64,000 nt of DNA, taken from NCBI RefSeq assembly GCF_026340465.1, contig NZ_JAPEPC010000001.1:3498001-3562000 (forward strand), given 5' to 3'. Under the pieces are notes generated by a model. That model saw only the letters and a program-made list of their open reading frames with translations. It was not told where the DNA came from and made no database searches. The position numbers were made by a program, and so were the translations under genes. Origin of the DNA: Streptomyces sp. NBC_01306 (GTDB lineage Bacteria; Actinomycetota; Actinomycetes; Streptomycetales; Streptomycetaceae). Below are positions 20,899-29,721 of the stretch, piece after piece; within the stretch, counting starts at the first letter, position 1, and each line of letters opens with the position of its first letter.

Positions 20899-21224
20899 AA
20901 TACCCGCTGCTGGCGCTCATCAAGTTGTACCAGTGGACGATCAGCCCGCTTCTGGGGCCTGTCTGCAGGTACTACCCGTCGTGTTCCCACTACGGATATA
21001 CGGCTATCGACCGGCACGGTGCGGTGAAGGGAACGGCACTGACGGCCTGGCGCATCCTGCGATGCAACCCCTGGTCGCCGGGTGGCGTGGACCACGTTCC
21101 GCCGCGCAAACGTCCGCGTTGGCACGAACTGCTGCGCAATGCGTGGCGGACAAGCAAGGGCGGGCACTCCGGCCAGGAGACCGGCCCGGCCGCAGAGACC
21201 TCGCCCAATGCTCAAGGAGCCTGA
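20895..21224 (+). CDS. yidD: membrane protein insertion efficiency factor YidD
   Basis: A 109-residue, short, positively charged membrane-associated protein that assists YidC insertion. The diagnostic core is complete: [46 protein letters not shown] and GGVDHVPP. The C-terminal 30 residues are a non-conserved tail. The start overlaps rnpA by four bases and yidC follows after 3 bases. Confidence 0.95.
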   Translation: MKYPLLALIKLYQWTISPLLGPVCRYYPSCSHYGYTAIDRHGAVKGTALTAWRILRCNPWSPGGVDHVPPRKRPRWHELLRNAWRTSKGGHSGQETGPAAETSPNAQGA

Positions 21225-21227
21225 TTA

Positions 21228-22541
21228 GTGGACACGATTGCCAGTCTGTTCAGTTTTATCACCACCCCAGTTTCGTGGGTCATCGTCCAGTTCCACTCGC
21301 TGTACGGAGCCATCTTCGGCCCTGACACCGGCTGGGCCTGGGGCCTGTCCATCGTGTCCCTGGTGGTTCTGATCCGGATCTGCCTGATCCCGCTCTTCGT
21401 GAAGCAGATCAAGTCGACCCGTGGCATGCAGGCGCTCCAGCCGAAGATGAAGGCGATCCAGGAGCGCTACAAGAGCGACAAGCAGCGTCAGTCCGAAGAG
21501 ATGATGAAGCTGTACAAGGAGACGGGTACCAACCCGCTCTCCTCGTGCCTGCCGATCATCGCGCAGTCGCCGTTCTTCTTTGCGCTGTACCACGTGCTTT
21601 CTGCCATCGCCAATGGGCAGACGAAGGGGTACATCGACAAGCCGCTCCTGGAGAGCGCGCAGAAGGCGCACATCTTCGGTGCCCCGCTGGCCGCGAAGTT
21701 CTTGGACAGCTCGGACAAGGTGGCGGCGCTCGGCGCCTCGCTGACCGACGTCCGGATCGTCACCGCGGTCATGATCGTCATGATGTCGGCGTCGCAGTTC
21801 TACACGCAGCGCCAGCTGATGACGAAGAACGTCGACATGTCCGTCAAGACGCCGTTCATGCAGCAGCAGAAGATGCTGATGTACGTCTTCCCGGTGATGT
21901 TCGCCGTGATGGGCGTCAACTTCCCCGTCGGTGTCCTCGTGTACTGGCTCACCACCAACGTGTGGACCATGGGACAGCAGATGTTCGTGATCCACCGGAA
22001 CCCGACGCCGGGCAGCCAGGCACAGTCCGGCCTGCTGGAGCGGATGCAGAAGCACCTGGTCGCGCACGGTGCGACGCGGACGCGTCACCAGCGCAACATC
22101 ATCAAGGGCATCGCGTCCAAGGAGACGAAGGACCGGAACGACGCCGAGCGTAAGTTCATCACCACGCTGAGCAAGGCCGGCCTCGTGGCCCAGGCCGATG
22201 GCACGGTGGAGAAGAGTGACGCGGCCGTGGCTGCCGAGGCCGAAGGCATCACCCTGGCTGAGGCCGCGCCGAAGCGTCAGCAGCCCAAGCGCCAGACCAA
22301 GGCGAAGCGCCAGACGGGTGCTGCCCCGGCAGGCCAGGCGCAGACCGGTGGGGCGAAGGCCTCGGAGAAGCCCGCCGACGCCAAGACGGCCGATGCTCCC
22401 TCCGAGAAGACCTCGCTGGACAAGGACGAGCCGAAGGCTGAATCCGAGCCGGACTCCAAGCCCGCTTCTCGTAATGCACGCCAAGCCAAGTCCGGGCAGC
22501 GCAAGGGCCAGCAGCGCCCCAAGCACCCGTCCAAGAAGTAA
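21228..22541 (+). CDS. yidC: membrane protein insertase YidC
   Basis: A 437-residue Oxa1/YidC-family insertase. The first helix lies near residues 25-48, and the conserved groove arginine is in [13 protein letters not shown]. The cytoplasmic hairpin is [30 protein letters not shown], followed by helices around [25 protein letters not shown], and [22 protein letters not shown]. Residues about 300-437 are a long Lys/Ala/Pro-rich cytoplasmic tail typical of actinobacteria, which may contact ribosomes. GTG at 21228 follows yidD by 3 bases. Partners YidD and Jag flank it. Confidence 0.96.
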   Translation: MDTIASLFSFITTPVSWVIVQFHSLYGAIFGPDTGWAWGLSIVSLVVLIRICLIPLFVKQIKSTRGMQALQPKMKAIQERYKSDKQRQSEEMMKLYKETGTNPLSSCLPIIAQSPFFFALYHVLSAIANGQTKGYIDKPLLESAQKAHIFGAPLAAKFLDSSDKVAALGASLTDVRIVTAVMIVMMSASQFYTQRQLMTKNVDMSVKTPFMQQQKMLMYVFPVMFAVMGVNFPVGVLVYWLTTNVWTMGQQMFVIHRNPTPGSQAQSGLLERMQKHLVAHGATRTRHQRNIIKGIASKETKDRNDAERKFITTLSKAGLVAQADGTVEKSDAAVAAEAEGITLAEAAPKRQQPKRQTKAKRQTGAAPAGQAQTGGAKASEKPADAKTADAPSEKTSLDKDEPKAESEPDSKPASRNARQAKSGQRKGQQRPKHPSKK

Positions 22542-22556
22542 GAAGGAGTCCATCCC

Positions 22557-23069
22557 GTGACGGAAGGCACCACCACCTCCGCCGCCGCTGAGGGCGACAC
22601 GCTGAGCAGGCTGGAGCAGGAAGGCGAGATCGCGGCTGACTACCTCGAGGGCCTGCTCGACATCGCTGACCTCGACGGTGACATCGATATGGACGTCGAG
22701 GCCGACCGTGCTGCGGTCTCGATCATCAGTGATGCGAGCAGTCGCGATCTTCAGAAGCTCGTGGGACGCGACGGTGAGGTGCTGGAGGCCCTCCAGGAGC
22801 TCACCAGGCTCGCGGTGCACCGGGAGACCGGGGACCGCAGCCGGCTGATGCTGGACATCGCGGGTTTCCGGGCCAAGAAGCGTGAGGAGCTCGCCGCGCT
22901 GGGCGCCAAGGCAGCCGACGAGGTGAAGAGCTCCGGCGAGCCGGTCAAGCTCGACCCGATGACGCCGTTCGAGCGCAAGGTAGTGCACGACGCGATCGCT
23001 GCAGCCGGGCTGCGCAGTGAGTCCGAGGGCGAGGAGCCGCAGCGCTTCGTCGTTGTGCTTCCGGCCTGA
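22557..23069 (+). CDS. jag: Jag/KhpB-type KH-R3H RNA-binding protein
   Basis: A 170-residue RNA-binding protein (SpoIIIJ-associated/Jag, also called KhpB or EloR in other bacteria). After an acidic 35-residue N-terminus comes the KH domain with DLQKLVGRDGEVLEALQEL. The R3H domain follows, with PMTPFERKVVHDAI and a final QRFVVVLPA. The Jag-N domain of Firmicutes is absent, as usual in actinobacteria. GTG at 22557 lies 15 bases after yidC and has AAGGAG upstream. It probably works with YidC or in small-RNA/cell-wall regulation; the precise role is not shown by the sequence. Confidence 0.92.
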   Translation: MTEGTTTSAAAEGDTLSRLEQEGEIAADYLEGLLDIADLDGDIDMDVEADRAAVSIISDASSRDLQKLVGRDGEVLEALQELTRLAVHRETGDRSRLMLDIAGFRAKKREELAALGAKAADEVKSSGEPVKLDPMTPFERKVVHDAIAAAGLRSESEGEEPQRFVVVLPA

Positions 23070-23176
23070 CCGGTGCATTGTTCTGTCGGCCCCGTCTGTT
23101 CGCAGGCGGGGCCGATCTTTGTCAGCCTGTTGTCAGCCATCCATGCGGTATCGCGCGGTAAGGAAGGACGGTCCCC

Positions 23177-23893
23177 GTGACCGAGTCAGCGGAGCTCCCC
23201 CAGGCGCCGGAAGTGGCGCATGAGGTTTTCGGCGAGTTCTTCCCGGAAGTCGTTCGGTACGCGGAGCTGCTGGCGGACGCGGGGGTCAAGCGCGGGCTGA
23301 TCGGACCGCGTGAGGTGCCCAGGCTCTGGGAGCGGCACCTGCTGAACTGCGCGGTGCTGTCCGAGGTGGTTCCTCAGGGAGTGACCATCTGCGATGTGGG
23401 CTCCGGTGCCGGGCTGCCGGGTATCCCACTGGCTCTGGTGCGCAGGGATCTGAAGATCACGTTGCTGGAACCCCTGCTGCGGCGAACCAATTTCCTGCAA
23501 GAGGTGGTGGAGCTGCTGGGGCTCGACCATGTGACGGTTGTTCGCGGCCGGGCAGAAGAGGTTCTGGGCAAGCTGCCGCCGGTCCATGTGGTGACGGCCC
23601 GCGCGGTGGCTCCGCTGGACCGGCTAGCCGGGTGGGGCGTGCCGCTGCTGCGTCCGTACGGGGAGATGCTGGCTCTCAAGGGCGATACCGCTGAAGAGGA
23701 GATTCAGGGCGCGCGGGCAGCACTGAGCAAGCTGGGCGTAGTCGAGACTTCGGTGCTTCAGGTCGGCGAGGGGATCGTCGATCCGCTATCCACGGTGGTG
23801 CGAGTCGAGGTGGGGGAGAGTCCCGGGGGCGTGCGCTTCGCCGCGAAGCGGGCGAAGGCGGCTCGGGTGAGCCGGACCCGGCGACGCCGTTAG
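23177..23893 (+). CDS. rsmG: 16S rRNA (guanine-527-N7) methyltransferase RsmG
   Basis: A 238-residue SAM-dependent methyltransferase (GidB) that methylates G527 of 16S rRNA; loss gives low-level streptomycin resistance. The SAM loop is CDVGSGAGLPGIPLAL (residues about 72-87). ERHLLNC and VTARAVAPLDRL are the other family motifs. The tail after residue 215 is Arg/Lys rich. GTG at 23177 has AAGGA 13 bases upstream. A parS site lies 90 bases beyond the stop. Confidence 0.95.
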   Translation: MTESAELPQAPEVAHEVFGEFFPEVVRYAELLADAGVKRGLIGPREVPRLWERHLLNCAVLSEVVPQGVTICDVGSGAGLPGIPLALVRRDLKITLLEPLLRRTNFLQEVVELLGLDHVTVVRGRAEEVLGKLPPVHVVTARAVAPLDRLAGWGVPLLRPYGEMLALKGDTAEEEIQGARAALSKLGVVETSVLQVGEGIVDPLSTVVRVEVGESPGGVRFAAKRAKAARVSRTRRRR

Positions 23894-23983
23894 GCGAGCG
23901 TGATGTCACGAACGCCGTAAAAGCTGCCAAATAGACTCAATTCGGAGTGTCGTGACGTTGTGACGTGGCGGCGAGGGCATCTT

Positions 23984-23997
23984 GTTTCACGTGAAAC
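23984..23997. promoter_or_regulatory. parS site upstream of parA
   Basis: A perfect GTTTCACGTGAAAC, 146 bases before the chosen parA start. It overlaps a frame that stays open into parA but is more likely untranslated. Confidence 0.92.
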
Positions 23998-24143
23998 GTC
24001 GCTCTCTGCTGCATGGGATCATCAGTCGCAGTCGCGCGGCCTCTACGCCGCGGGATCGTAGACCCTTCGGGGTTACAGAGTTGTCCACAAAGGTGGATTC
24101 ATCCACAGAAGAACATGCCTCGCTGGTTCACAACCCCGAAAGC

Positions 24144-25220
24144 ATGGCAGGCTCTGTGCATTGTGAGCCTGAAGTCGAGGAGAGTGAATCCTTGCGGTCC
24201 GACGCCAACATCGCGGGACCGATGACCGATCCGGTCCCCGGTCCCCGTACCGAGTCGGCGGCAGAAGATGTTTCACGTGAAACACCGCCGCCGATGGACG
24301 ACACCCCTATTGGTCGCGCTGCCCAACTGGCTGTAGAAGCTCTCGGCCGTGCCGGAGAGGGCCTGCCCCGGCCCGAGCAGACGCGCGTCATGGTGGTCGC
24401 CAACCAGAAGGGCGGCGTCGGTAAGACCACAACAACGGTCAACCTCGCCGCCTCGCTCGCGCTGCATGGCGCGCGTGTGCTGGTGATTGACCTGGATCCT
24501 CAGGGAAACGCCTCCACGGCACTGGGGATCGACCATCACTCCGAAGTTCCATCGATCTACGACGTCCTGGTAGAGAGCCGGCCGCTCTCCGAAGTGGTCC
24601 AGCCCGTTCCTGACGTCGAGGGTCTCTTCTGCGCTCCGGCCACCATCGATCTCGCAGGCGCTGAGATCGAGTTGGTGTCCCTCGTGGCTCGGGAGAGTCG
24701 CCTCCAGCGAGCGCTCCAAGCGTATGAACAGCCACTGGACTACATCCTCATCGACTGTCCACCCTCCTTGGGCCTGCTGACCGTCAACGCGATGGTGGCG
24801 GGCGCTGAGGTGCTGATCCCGATTCAGTGTGAGTACTACGCACTTGAGGGCCTGGGGCAGTTGCTGCGGAATGTCGACCTGGTCCGCGGGCATCTCAACC
24901 CCGAGCTTCATGTGTCGACGATTCTGCTCACCATGTACGACGGCAGAACTCGCCTTGCCTCGCAAGTGGCAGATGAGGTGCGCAGCCACTTCGTCCGCGA
25001 GGTCCTGAAGACCAGTATTCCGCGGTCGGTTCGTATCTCTGAGGCCCCGAGCTATGGGCAGACAGTCCTCACCTATGACCCCGGATCCAGCGGTTCGCTG
25101 TCGTACCTTGAAGCGGCCCGTGAGATCGCGCTTCGCGGCGTTGACGTGCACTACGACGGCCGGCACGCACAAACAGGCAGTCACAACAGTCAGCAGAGCA
25201 TCTCGGAGGGGATCCAGTGA
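24144..25220 (+). CDS. parA: chromosome partitioning ATPase ParA
   Basis: A 358-residue Walker-type ATPase that moves ParB-bound origins, important in sporulating hyphae. A poorly conserved N-terminus of about 90 residues precedes the deviant Walker [15 protein letters not shown], then [13 protein letters not shown], the Walker B-like [14 protein letters not shown], and the C-terminal [16 protein letters not shown]. The ATG at 24144 gives the length usual in Streptomyces. A TTG at 24192 has a much better ribosome binding site (GAGGAGAG, 7 bases away), so the protein may be 16 residues shorter. A parS site lies inside the gene, coding for VSRET. It overlaps parB by four bases. Confidence 0.93.
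   Translation: MAGSVHCEPEVEESESLRSDANIAGPMTDPVPGPRTESAAEDVSRETPPPMDDTPIGRAAQLAVEALGRAGEGLPRPEQTRVMVVANQKGGVGKTTTTVNLAASLALHGARVLVIDLDPQGNASTALGIDHHSEVPSIYDVLVESRPLSEVVQPVPDVEGLFCAPATIDLAGAEIELVSLVARESRLQRALQAYEQPLDYILIDCPPSLGLLTVNAMVAGAEVLIPIQCEYYALEGLGQLLRNVDLVRGHLNPELHVSTILLTMYDGRTRLASQVADEVRSHFVREVLKTSIPRSVRISEAPSYGQTVLTYDPGSSGSLSYLEAAREIALRGVDVHYDGRHAQTGSHNSQQSISEGIQ
24270..24283. promoter_or_regulatory. parS site inside parA
   Basis: A perfect GTTTCACGTGAAAC within the 5' part of parA, read there as codons for (D)VSRET. Confidence 0.9.
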
Positions 25221-26329
25221 GTGAGCGACGCAGGGGGTTGGGACGTGGACTCGGTGCGCTGATCCCTGCCGCACCACAGGAGAAGGTGGGTCTCGCAGGC
25301 GCCGAGGCATCGTCCACTCCCGGGGCTGCACCAGTGATGACAGCAGAGCGGGGTGTGGCGGCAGCGAAGCTGGCGGCGCTGCCTACCGGAGCTGTTTCAC
25401 GGGAATCGATTGTTCCTGCGCAGGAGTCGGCACCCGTAGCTGTGGCAGAGCAAGTGGAGCCTGCGGGCGCCTACTTCGCCGAGCTGCCGATCGACGCGAT
25501 CACCCCCAACCCGCGCCAGCCGCGTGAGGTGTTCGACGACGACGCTCTCGCTGAGCTTGTCTCCTCCATCAAGGAGGTAGGCCTCCTGCAGCCTGTCGTG
25601 GTACGTCAGGCAGGCCCCGAACGCTTCGAGCTCATCATGGGCGAGCGGCGTTGGCGGGCCTGCCGTGCGGCAGACCTGGAGCGCATCCCGGCGATCGTCC
25701 GGGCCACGGACGACGAGAAGCTCCTTCTGGACGCGCTGCTGGAGAACCTTCACCGTTCTCAGCTGAACCCGCTTGAAGAGGCCGCGGCTTACGATCAGTT
25801 GCTCAAGGACTTCAATTGCACACACGATCAGCTCGCTGACCGGATCGGTCGCTCGCGGCCGCAGGTGTCCAATACCTTGCGGCTGTTGAGGCTCTCGCCC
25901 CCGGTGCAGCGCAGGGTTGCTGCCGGAGTCCTGTCCGCAGGACATGCGCGGGCGCTCCTGTCGGTGGACGACTCCGAGGAGCAGGACCGGTTGGCGCACC
26001 GCATTGTGGCGGAAGGGCTCTCGGTACGTGCGGTCGAGGAGATCGTCACGCTGATGCAGTCGCGTCCGCAGAGCGCTCCGAAGGCCAAGGGGCCGCGTGC
26101 TGGAGGGCGGGTGTCGCCGGCGCTCTCCGACCTTGCCTCACGGCTCTCGGATCGCTTCGAGACGCGGGTGAAGGTCGATCTGGGACAGAAGAAGGGGAAG
26201 ATCGTCGTCGAGTTCGCTTCGATGGATGATCTGGACCGGATTCTTGGTTCGCTCGCTCCCGGCGAAGGACGAGTCCTGGAGAAGCGGCTCGCAGCCGAAG
26301 CCGAAGCTGTCGAGGGAGACGAGAACTGA
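25217..26329 (+). CDS. parB: chromosome partitioning protein ParB
   Basis: A 370-residue CTP-dependent clamp that loads at parS and spreads around oriC. It starts [16 protein letters not shown]. The N-terminal CTPase domain has the specificity strand [15 protein letters not shown] and motif GERRWRAC. The helix-turn-helix is [21 protein letters not shown]. After a linker, the C-terminal dimerisation domain ([15 protein letters not shown]) follows. GTG at 25217 overlaps the parA stop. A hairpin follows the gene. Eight perfect parS sites are present in this window. Confidence 0.96.
   Translation: MSERRRGLGRGLGALIPAAPQEKVGLAGAEASSTPGAAPVMTAERGVAAAKLAALPTGAVSRESIVPAQESAPVAVAEQVEPAGAYFAELPIDAITPNPRQPREVFDDDALAELVSSIKEVGLLQPVVVRQAGPERFELIMGERRWRACRAADLERIPAIVRATDDEKLLLDALLENLHRSQLNPLEEAAAYDQLLKDFNCTHDQLADRIGRSRPQVSNTLRLLRLSPPVQRRVAAGVLSAGHARALLSVDDSEEQDRLAHRIVAEGLSVRAVEEIVTLMQSRPQSAPKAKGPRAGGRVSPALSDLASRLSDRFETRVKVDLGQKKGKIVVEFASMDDLDRILGSLAPGEGRVLEKRLAAEAEAVEGDEN
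25394..25407. promoter_or_regulatory. degenerate parS-like site in parB
   Basis: GTTTCACGGGAATC matches parS at 12 of 14 positions and is read as VSRES in ParB. It may be a decayed site. Confidence 0.4.
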
Positions 26330-26352
26330 GTCTGCGGCTGGCATCTGTTCAG

Positions 26353-26398
26353 AGGGCGGGGCGTGTCCGGTAGGCCGGAACACGCCCCGCCCTTTGCT
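26353..26398 (+). terminator. parAB terminator hairpin
   Basis: A long stem (AGGGCGGGGCGTGT with its complement, slightly imperfect near the loop) followed by TTTGCTTT begins 24 bases after parB. Confidence 0.85.
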
Positions 26399-26492
26399 TT
26401 CTCACGGTATCCGTCCGATCGCCGGGATGGATACGATGCGTTTTGGTATGGCGCATCCACCTTGATCCATCGCGGAGGGAGGGCAGGGGCCC

Positions 26493-26750
26493 ATGCGAAC
26501 GGTGAACCGCAGCCGACTGGTGACTGCTGGACTGGGGCTGGGAGTGGTCGGCGGATTCGTCGGCAGCCTGCTCAGGGAGTGGAGCGAGCTGAGCGCCGCT
26601 TGCGAAGCAGCGGGTGAGAGAAGTGAGGAACACCGTTCATGGGGCGTCGGCTTGTACCGCTCACGCTGGACAACCTTCCGGACCTTCCCAAGCGTTGCCG
26701 TTCATGTGTCTTCTGGGAACTCGACCCGGTCAGCGGGGAAGCCGCGATAG
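26493..26750 (+). CDS. small hydrophobic protein overlapping GNAT gene
   Basis: An 85-residue frame with a good ribosome binding site (GGAGGGAGG) before the ATG. The first 35 codons have strongly G/C-biased third positions and encode a basic start plus a hydrophobic helix (LVTAGLGLGVVGGFVGSLL). The rest runs 112 bases into the acetyltransferase gene in another frame and looks non-coding. The real product may have ended near the GNAT start in an ancestor. Function unknown. Confidence 0.4.
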   Translation: MRTVNRSRLVTAGLGLGVVGGFVGSLLREWSELSAACEAAGERSEEHRSWGVGLYRSRWTTFRTFPSVAVHVSSGNSTRSAGKPR

Positions 26751-27256
26751 AGGCTGGTACGCCGGAGCTGGAGAAGGAAGCATGGATCTCGGCCGTGCTA
26801 CTGGAGTGGGGTTCCTGCGGCCGGGTCGTCTACGTCGATGACGTGCCGGTGGGCTTCGTTCTCTATGCTCCGCCTGCGTACGTACCACGCTCGCTGGCTT
26901 TTCCCACGAGTCCCGTCTCTCCCGACGCCGTGCAGCTGATAACGGCGTGGATCACGCCGGGGTACCAGGGGCAGGGACTGGGGCGGGTGCTGGTGCAGAC
27001 GGTAGCGAAGGATCTGCTCCGGAGGAACTTCAAGGCGATCGAGGTATTCGGCGATGCTCGGTGGAAGGAACCCGCCTGTCTGCTCCCCGCGGATCATCTG
27101 CTGGCGGTCGGGTTCAAGACGGTACGGCCGCATCCGAACTACCCCAGGCTACGGCTTGAGTTGCGTACAACTCTGTCCTGGAAGGAAGACGTGGAGCTTG
27201 CGCTGGACCGACTCTTGGGCGCAGTGAAGAAGGACCCAGTGCTGCGTCCGTTGTGA
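26639..27256 (+). CDS. GNAT family N-acetyltransferase
   Basis: A 205-residue acetyl-CoA-dependent transferase. Motif A, the acetyl-CoA loop, is AWITPGYQGQGLGRVLVQTV (about residues 101-120), preceded by the strand VGFVLYAPP. The N-terminus contains CRSCVFWELDP, an unusual Cys-x-x-Cys pair that may bind metal or form a disulfide. The substrate is unknown. The gene is a regular neighbour of parB in Streptomyces. The ATG at 26639 has GAGGAA upstream. A strong bidirectional hairpin, partly merged with a parS site, ends it. Confidence 0.88.
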   Translation: MGRRLVPLTLDNLPDLPKRCRSCVFWELDPVSGEAAIEAGTPELEKEAWISAVLLEWGSCGRVVYVDDVPVGFVLYAPPAYVPRSLAFPTSPVSPDAVQLITAWITPGYQGQGLGRVLVQTVAKDLLRRNFKAIEVFGDARWKEPACLLPADHLLAVGFKTVRPHPNYPRLRLELRTTLSWKEDVELALDRLLGAVKKDPVLRPL

Positions 27257-27289
27257 GGATCGCTCCCACAGAAGCCACCCGGAGCATCA

Positions 27290-27323
27290 AAACAGGGGCC
27301 GCCCTCAGGGGCGGCCCCTGTTT
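27290..27323 (+). terminator. bidirectional terminator between GNAT and trxA
   Basis: A 14-bp perfect stem (AAACAGGGGCCGCC) with a 6-base loop and T/A flanks. It serves the convergent GNAT (plus) and trxA (minus) genes. Its last 4 bases overlap parS. Confidence 0.88.
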
Positions 27324-27333
27324 CACGTGAAAC
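27320..27333. promoter_or_regulatory. parS site merged with terminator
   Basis: A perfect GTTTCACGTGAAAC whose first bases are also the end of the GNAT/trxA terminator stem. Confidence 0.92.
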
Positions 27334-27343
27334 ATGGGGGACG

Positions 27344-27691
27344 TCAGGCCTTGGTGGCCTCGTCGCCGATGAAGCCCTCAAGGTCGCGAATGATCGCGGC
27401 CTTCGGCTTGGCGCCGACGATGGTCTTGGCCACCTCGCCGCCCTGGTAGACGTTGAGCGTCGGAATGGACATCACGCCGTACTTTGCGGCAGTGCCCGGG
27501 TTCTCGTCGATGTTGAGCTTGACGACCTCGATCTGCTCACCGTACTCGGCTGCGATGGCCTCGAGAGACGGAGCGATCTGGCGGCACGGACCGCACCAGG
27601 CGGCCCAGAAGTCGACCAGTACGGGCTTGCCGCTCTTGAGGACATCCTGTTCGAAGGAGTCATCAGTTACGTTCTTCAGGGTGCCGGCCAC
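27344..27691 (-). CDS. trxA: thioredoxin
   Basis: A 115-residue general disulfide reductase. The active site is FWAAWCGPC with Cys33 and Cys36; the cis-proline is in MSIPTLNVYQGG. The N-terminus AGTLKNVTDDSFEQDV and length are typical. GTG at 27689-27691 is chosen because AGGAG lies upstream and the family begins here; the open frame continues into trxB without similarity. It lies 49 bases after trxB, its reductase, and belongs to the same transcript, downstream of sigM and its anti-sigma gene in the chromosome. Confidence 0.97.
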   Translation of the reverse strand: MAGTLKNVTDDSFEQDVLKSGKPVLVDFWAAWCGPCRQIAPSLEAIAAEYGEQIEVVKLNIDENPGTAAKYGVMSIPTLNVYQGGEVAKTIVGAKPKAAIIRDLEGFIGDEATKA

Positions 27692-27740
27692 GGCGGGCTC
27701 CTCTTTCTTCACGGGGTGTTCGGGATGGGGAATGCGGTGA

Positions 27741-28715
27741 TCAGATGCTGGCGATCTTCTCGGGCTCTGCGGCCTTCTCGCTGTCGGCCAGGGCCGACAG
27801 GAAGCGCTCGGCGTCGAGGGCGGCGGAGCAGCCCGTCCCAGCAGCTGTGATGGCCTGCCGGTAGGTGTGGTCAACGACGTCACCAGCGCCGAAGACACCA
27901 GTGAGGTTGGTCCGGGTGGAAGGTGCGTCGACCTTCAGATAGCCCTCGTCGTCCAGGTCCAGCTGGCCCTTGAACAGCTCGGTGCGCGGATCGTGGCCGA
28001 CGGCGATGAACAGGCCCGTCACCGGCAGCTCGGAGGTCTCCCCGGTCTTGGTGTTGCGCAGCGTCAGGCTGGAGAGCTTCTGCTCGCCGTGGATCACAGC
28101 CACCTCGCTGTCCCAGGCGAACTTGATCTTCGGGTCGGCGACGGCACGCTCCTGCATGGCCTTGGAGGCGCGCAGGGTGTCCCGGCGGTGCACGATGGTG
28201 ACGGACTTGGCGAACCGGGAGAGGAAGGTGGCTTCCTCCATTGCGGTGTCGCCACCGCCGACGACAGCGATGTCCTGGTCCTTGAAGAAGAAGCCGTCGC
28301 AGGTGGCACACCAGGAGACGCCGCGTCCGGAGAGGGCATCCTCGTTCGGCAGGCCGAGCTTGCGGTGCTGCGAGCCAGTCGTGACGATGACCGCCTTGGC
28401 CCGGTGCACAGTGCCGGCCGTGTCGGTGACGGTCTTGATCTCGCCGGTCAGATCGACGGCCACGATGTCGTCAGGAACCAGCTCGGCACCGAAGCGCTCC
28501 GCCTGGGCACGCATGCTGTCCATCAGGTCGGGTCCCATGATGCCGTCCTGGAATCCGGGGAAGTTCTCCACCTCGGTGGTGTTCATAAGCGCACCACCGG
28601 CGGTGACTGCACCTTCGAAGACCAGCGGCTGCAGTGACGCGCGCGCGGTATAGAGCGCGGCGGTGTAGCCGGCGGGCCCGGAGCCGATAATGATCACGTT
28701 ACGGACGTCGCTCAC
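27741..28715 (-). CDS. trxB: thioredoxin reductase
   Basis: A 324-residue FAD- and NADPH-dependent enzyme that reduces thioredoxin. The FAD-binding motif is IIIGSGPAGYTAALY (residues 8-22). The redox pair is Cys136/Cys139 in SWCATCDG. The NADPH motif is VVGGGDTAMEEA, and the C-terminal FAD motif is GVFGAGDVVD. Length is standard. trxA follows on the same strand. In Streptomyces thioredoxin genes respond to disulfide stress through SigR, but no promoter of that type was identified here. Confidence 0.97.
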   Translation of the reverse strand: MSDVRNVIIIGSGPAGYTAALYTARASLQPLVFEGAVTAGGALMNTTEVENFPGFQDGIMGPDLMDSMRAQAERFGAELVPDDIVAVDLTGEIKTVTDTAGTVHRAKAVIVTTGSQHRKLGLPNEDALSGRGVSWCATCDGFFFKDQDIAVVGGGDTAMEEATFLSRFAKSVTIVHRRDTLRASKAMQERAVADPKIKFAWDSEVAVIHGEQKLSSLTLRNTKTGETSELPVTGLFIAVGHDPRTELFKGQLDLDDEGYLKVDAPSTRTNLTGVFGAGDVVDHTYRQAITAAGTGCSAALDAERFLSALADSEKAAEPEKIASI

Positions 28716-28821
28716 GGGTTTCTTCCTCGTCTCTGCGGACTGCTTGCTGCCTACTGGGGCCAGGTCCAGCGGACTCTCACCCCACCCAACGGATCCTACG
28801 GGGCGTGCATTCCCGTGAGGG

Positions 28822-29721
28822 TCAGCCGCGGGGGTAGACGTGGGTCAGGAGCACCTTGCCGCGAGTGGACGGCGTGGCATGGACGCATGCCGCGTCCACG
28901 ACATACACCTGGACGCGGGTGCTGTCAGTGGGGTGCGGCAGCACGACGAGGAAGGCATCGGAACCCTTGTAGATGCCCTTCTGCGCGGCGATCGGACCTT
29001 CCTCGCGTCCTATGCCCTTCTCGACACAGGGCGGCACGGCCACGTCGGGCCCGTTCTTGAGCGTCGTCGGGCCGGAGTCCATATGGACCGATGGAGCCTT
29101 CTTCTCCTGTGGGGAGACTGTGCTCGCCGTGGTGTCCGAGGCGAGCAGGGAATGCACCTGGTCCTGCAGAGCGGCATCAATGAATACGGGTGTCCCTGCG
29201 CGCTTCGATGTCTTTCCCGCAGCGCTGGTGTCACCGCTCGACGCGGTGGGCGACGACTGCAGAAAGAACACACCGATACCGATGACCGCTGCCCCCAAGA
29301 CCGCGCTAAGAGCAGCGACGTGACGTCGTCGCCGCGCCGTACGGCTTCTGCCGGGGCCTGTAGTGGCACGTGGACGCCCTGACGGGCGCTTGCCGTGAAC
29401 GGGTTCCGCGCTGCGGGGCGGGAGTGATGTTTCACGTGAAACATGAGCCGCGCCTTCGCGCGGGGTGGCTTCGAGCAGGGACTCCGCAGCCAGAGCTACG
29501 TCCATACGCTCAGCGATATCGGCCGGCATGACAACCGGCCCGGGCGCGGTTGCGAGCAGCTCCTGAATCTCCTGGAGGGAGCCTCTGACATCGGAACAGA
29601 GTGAGCAGGCGTCGATATGCTGCTGCATTTCCACTGCGCGGGATGGCGCAAGGAGACCTTCAGCGAGATCGGCGATCTCCGAGACATCGGGATGCTGAGA
29701 CGTATCAGCCGTCGATGTCAT
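28822..29721 (-). CDS. anti-sigma factor (zinc-finger type), RsmA-like
   Basis: A 299-residue membrane protein downstream of the ECF sigma gene and overlapping its stop by four bases. The ZAS/HC2-type motif is HIDACSLCSDV (about residues 35-45). The Ala/Arg-rich cytoplasmic linker carries the parS-encoded HVSRET. One membrane helix follows (about residues 136-154, VAALSAVLGAAVIGIGVFFL), then a mostly polar extracytoplasmic domain ending VLLTHVYPRG. It should hold SigM inactive. The S. coelicolor partner of SigM, RsmA, has been reported to bind an iron-sulfur cluster; whether this protein does cannot be read here. Confidence 0.85.
   Translation of the reverse strand: MTSTADTSQHPDVSEIADLAEGLLAPSRAVEMQQHIDACSLCSDVRGSLQEIQELLATAPGPVVMPADIAERMDVALAAESLLEATPREGAAHVSRETSLPPRSAEPVHGKRPSGRPRATTGPGRSRTARRRRHVAALSAVLGAAVIGIGVFFLQSSPTASSGDTSAAGKTSKRAGTPVFIDAALQDQVHSLLASDTTASTVSPQEKKAPSVHMDSGPTTLKNGPDVAVPPCVEKGIGREEGPIAAQKGIYKGSDAFLVVLPHPTDSTRVQVYVVDAACVHATPSTRGKVLLTHVYPRG
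29429..29442. promoter_or_regulatory. parS site inside the anti-sigma gene
   Basis: A perfect GTTTCACGTGAAAC, symmetric over 18 bp with flanks, inside the coding sequence. It is read on the minus strand as HVSRET. Confidence 0.92.

Noticed and set aside
23982..24143. Translation of parA from the TTG inside the parS site at 23982
   Set aside because: The stretch lacks similarity and a ribosome binding site; parS here is more likely untranslated.
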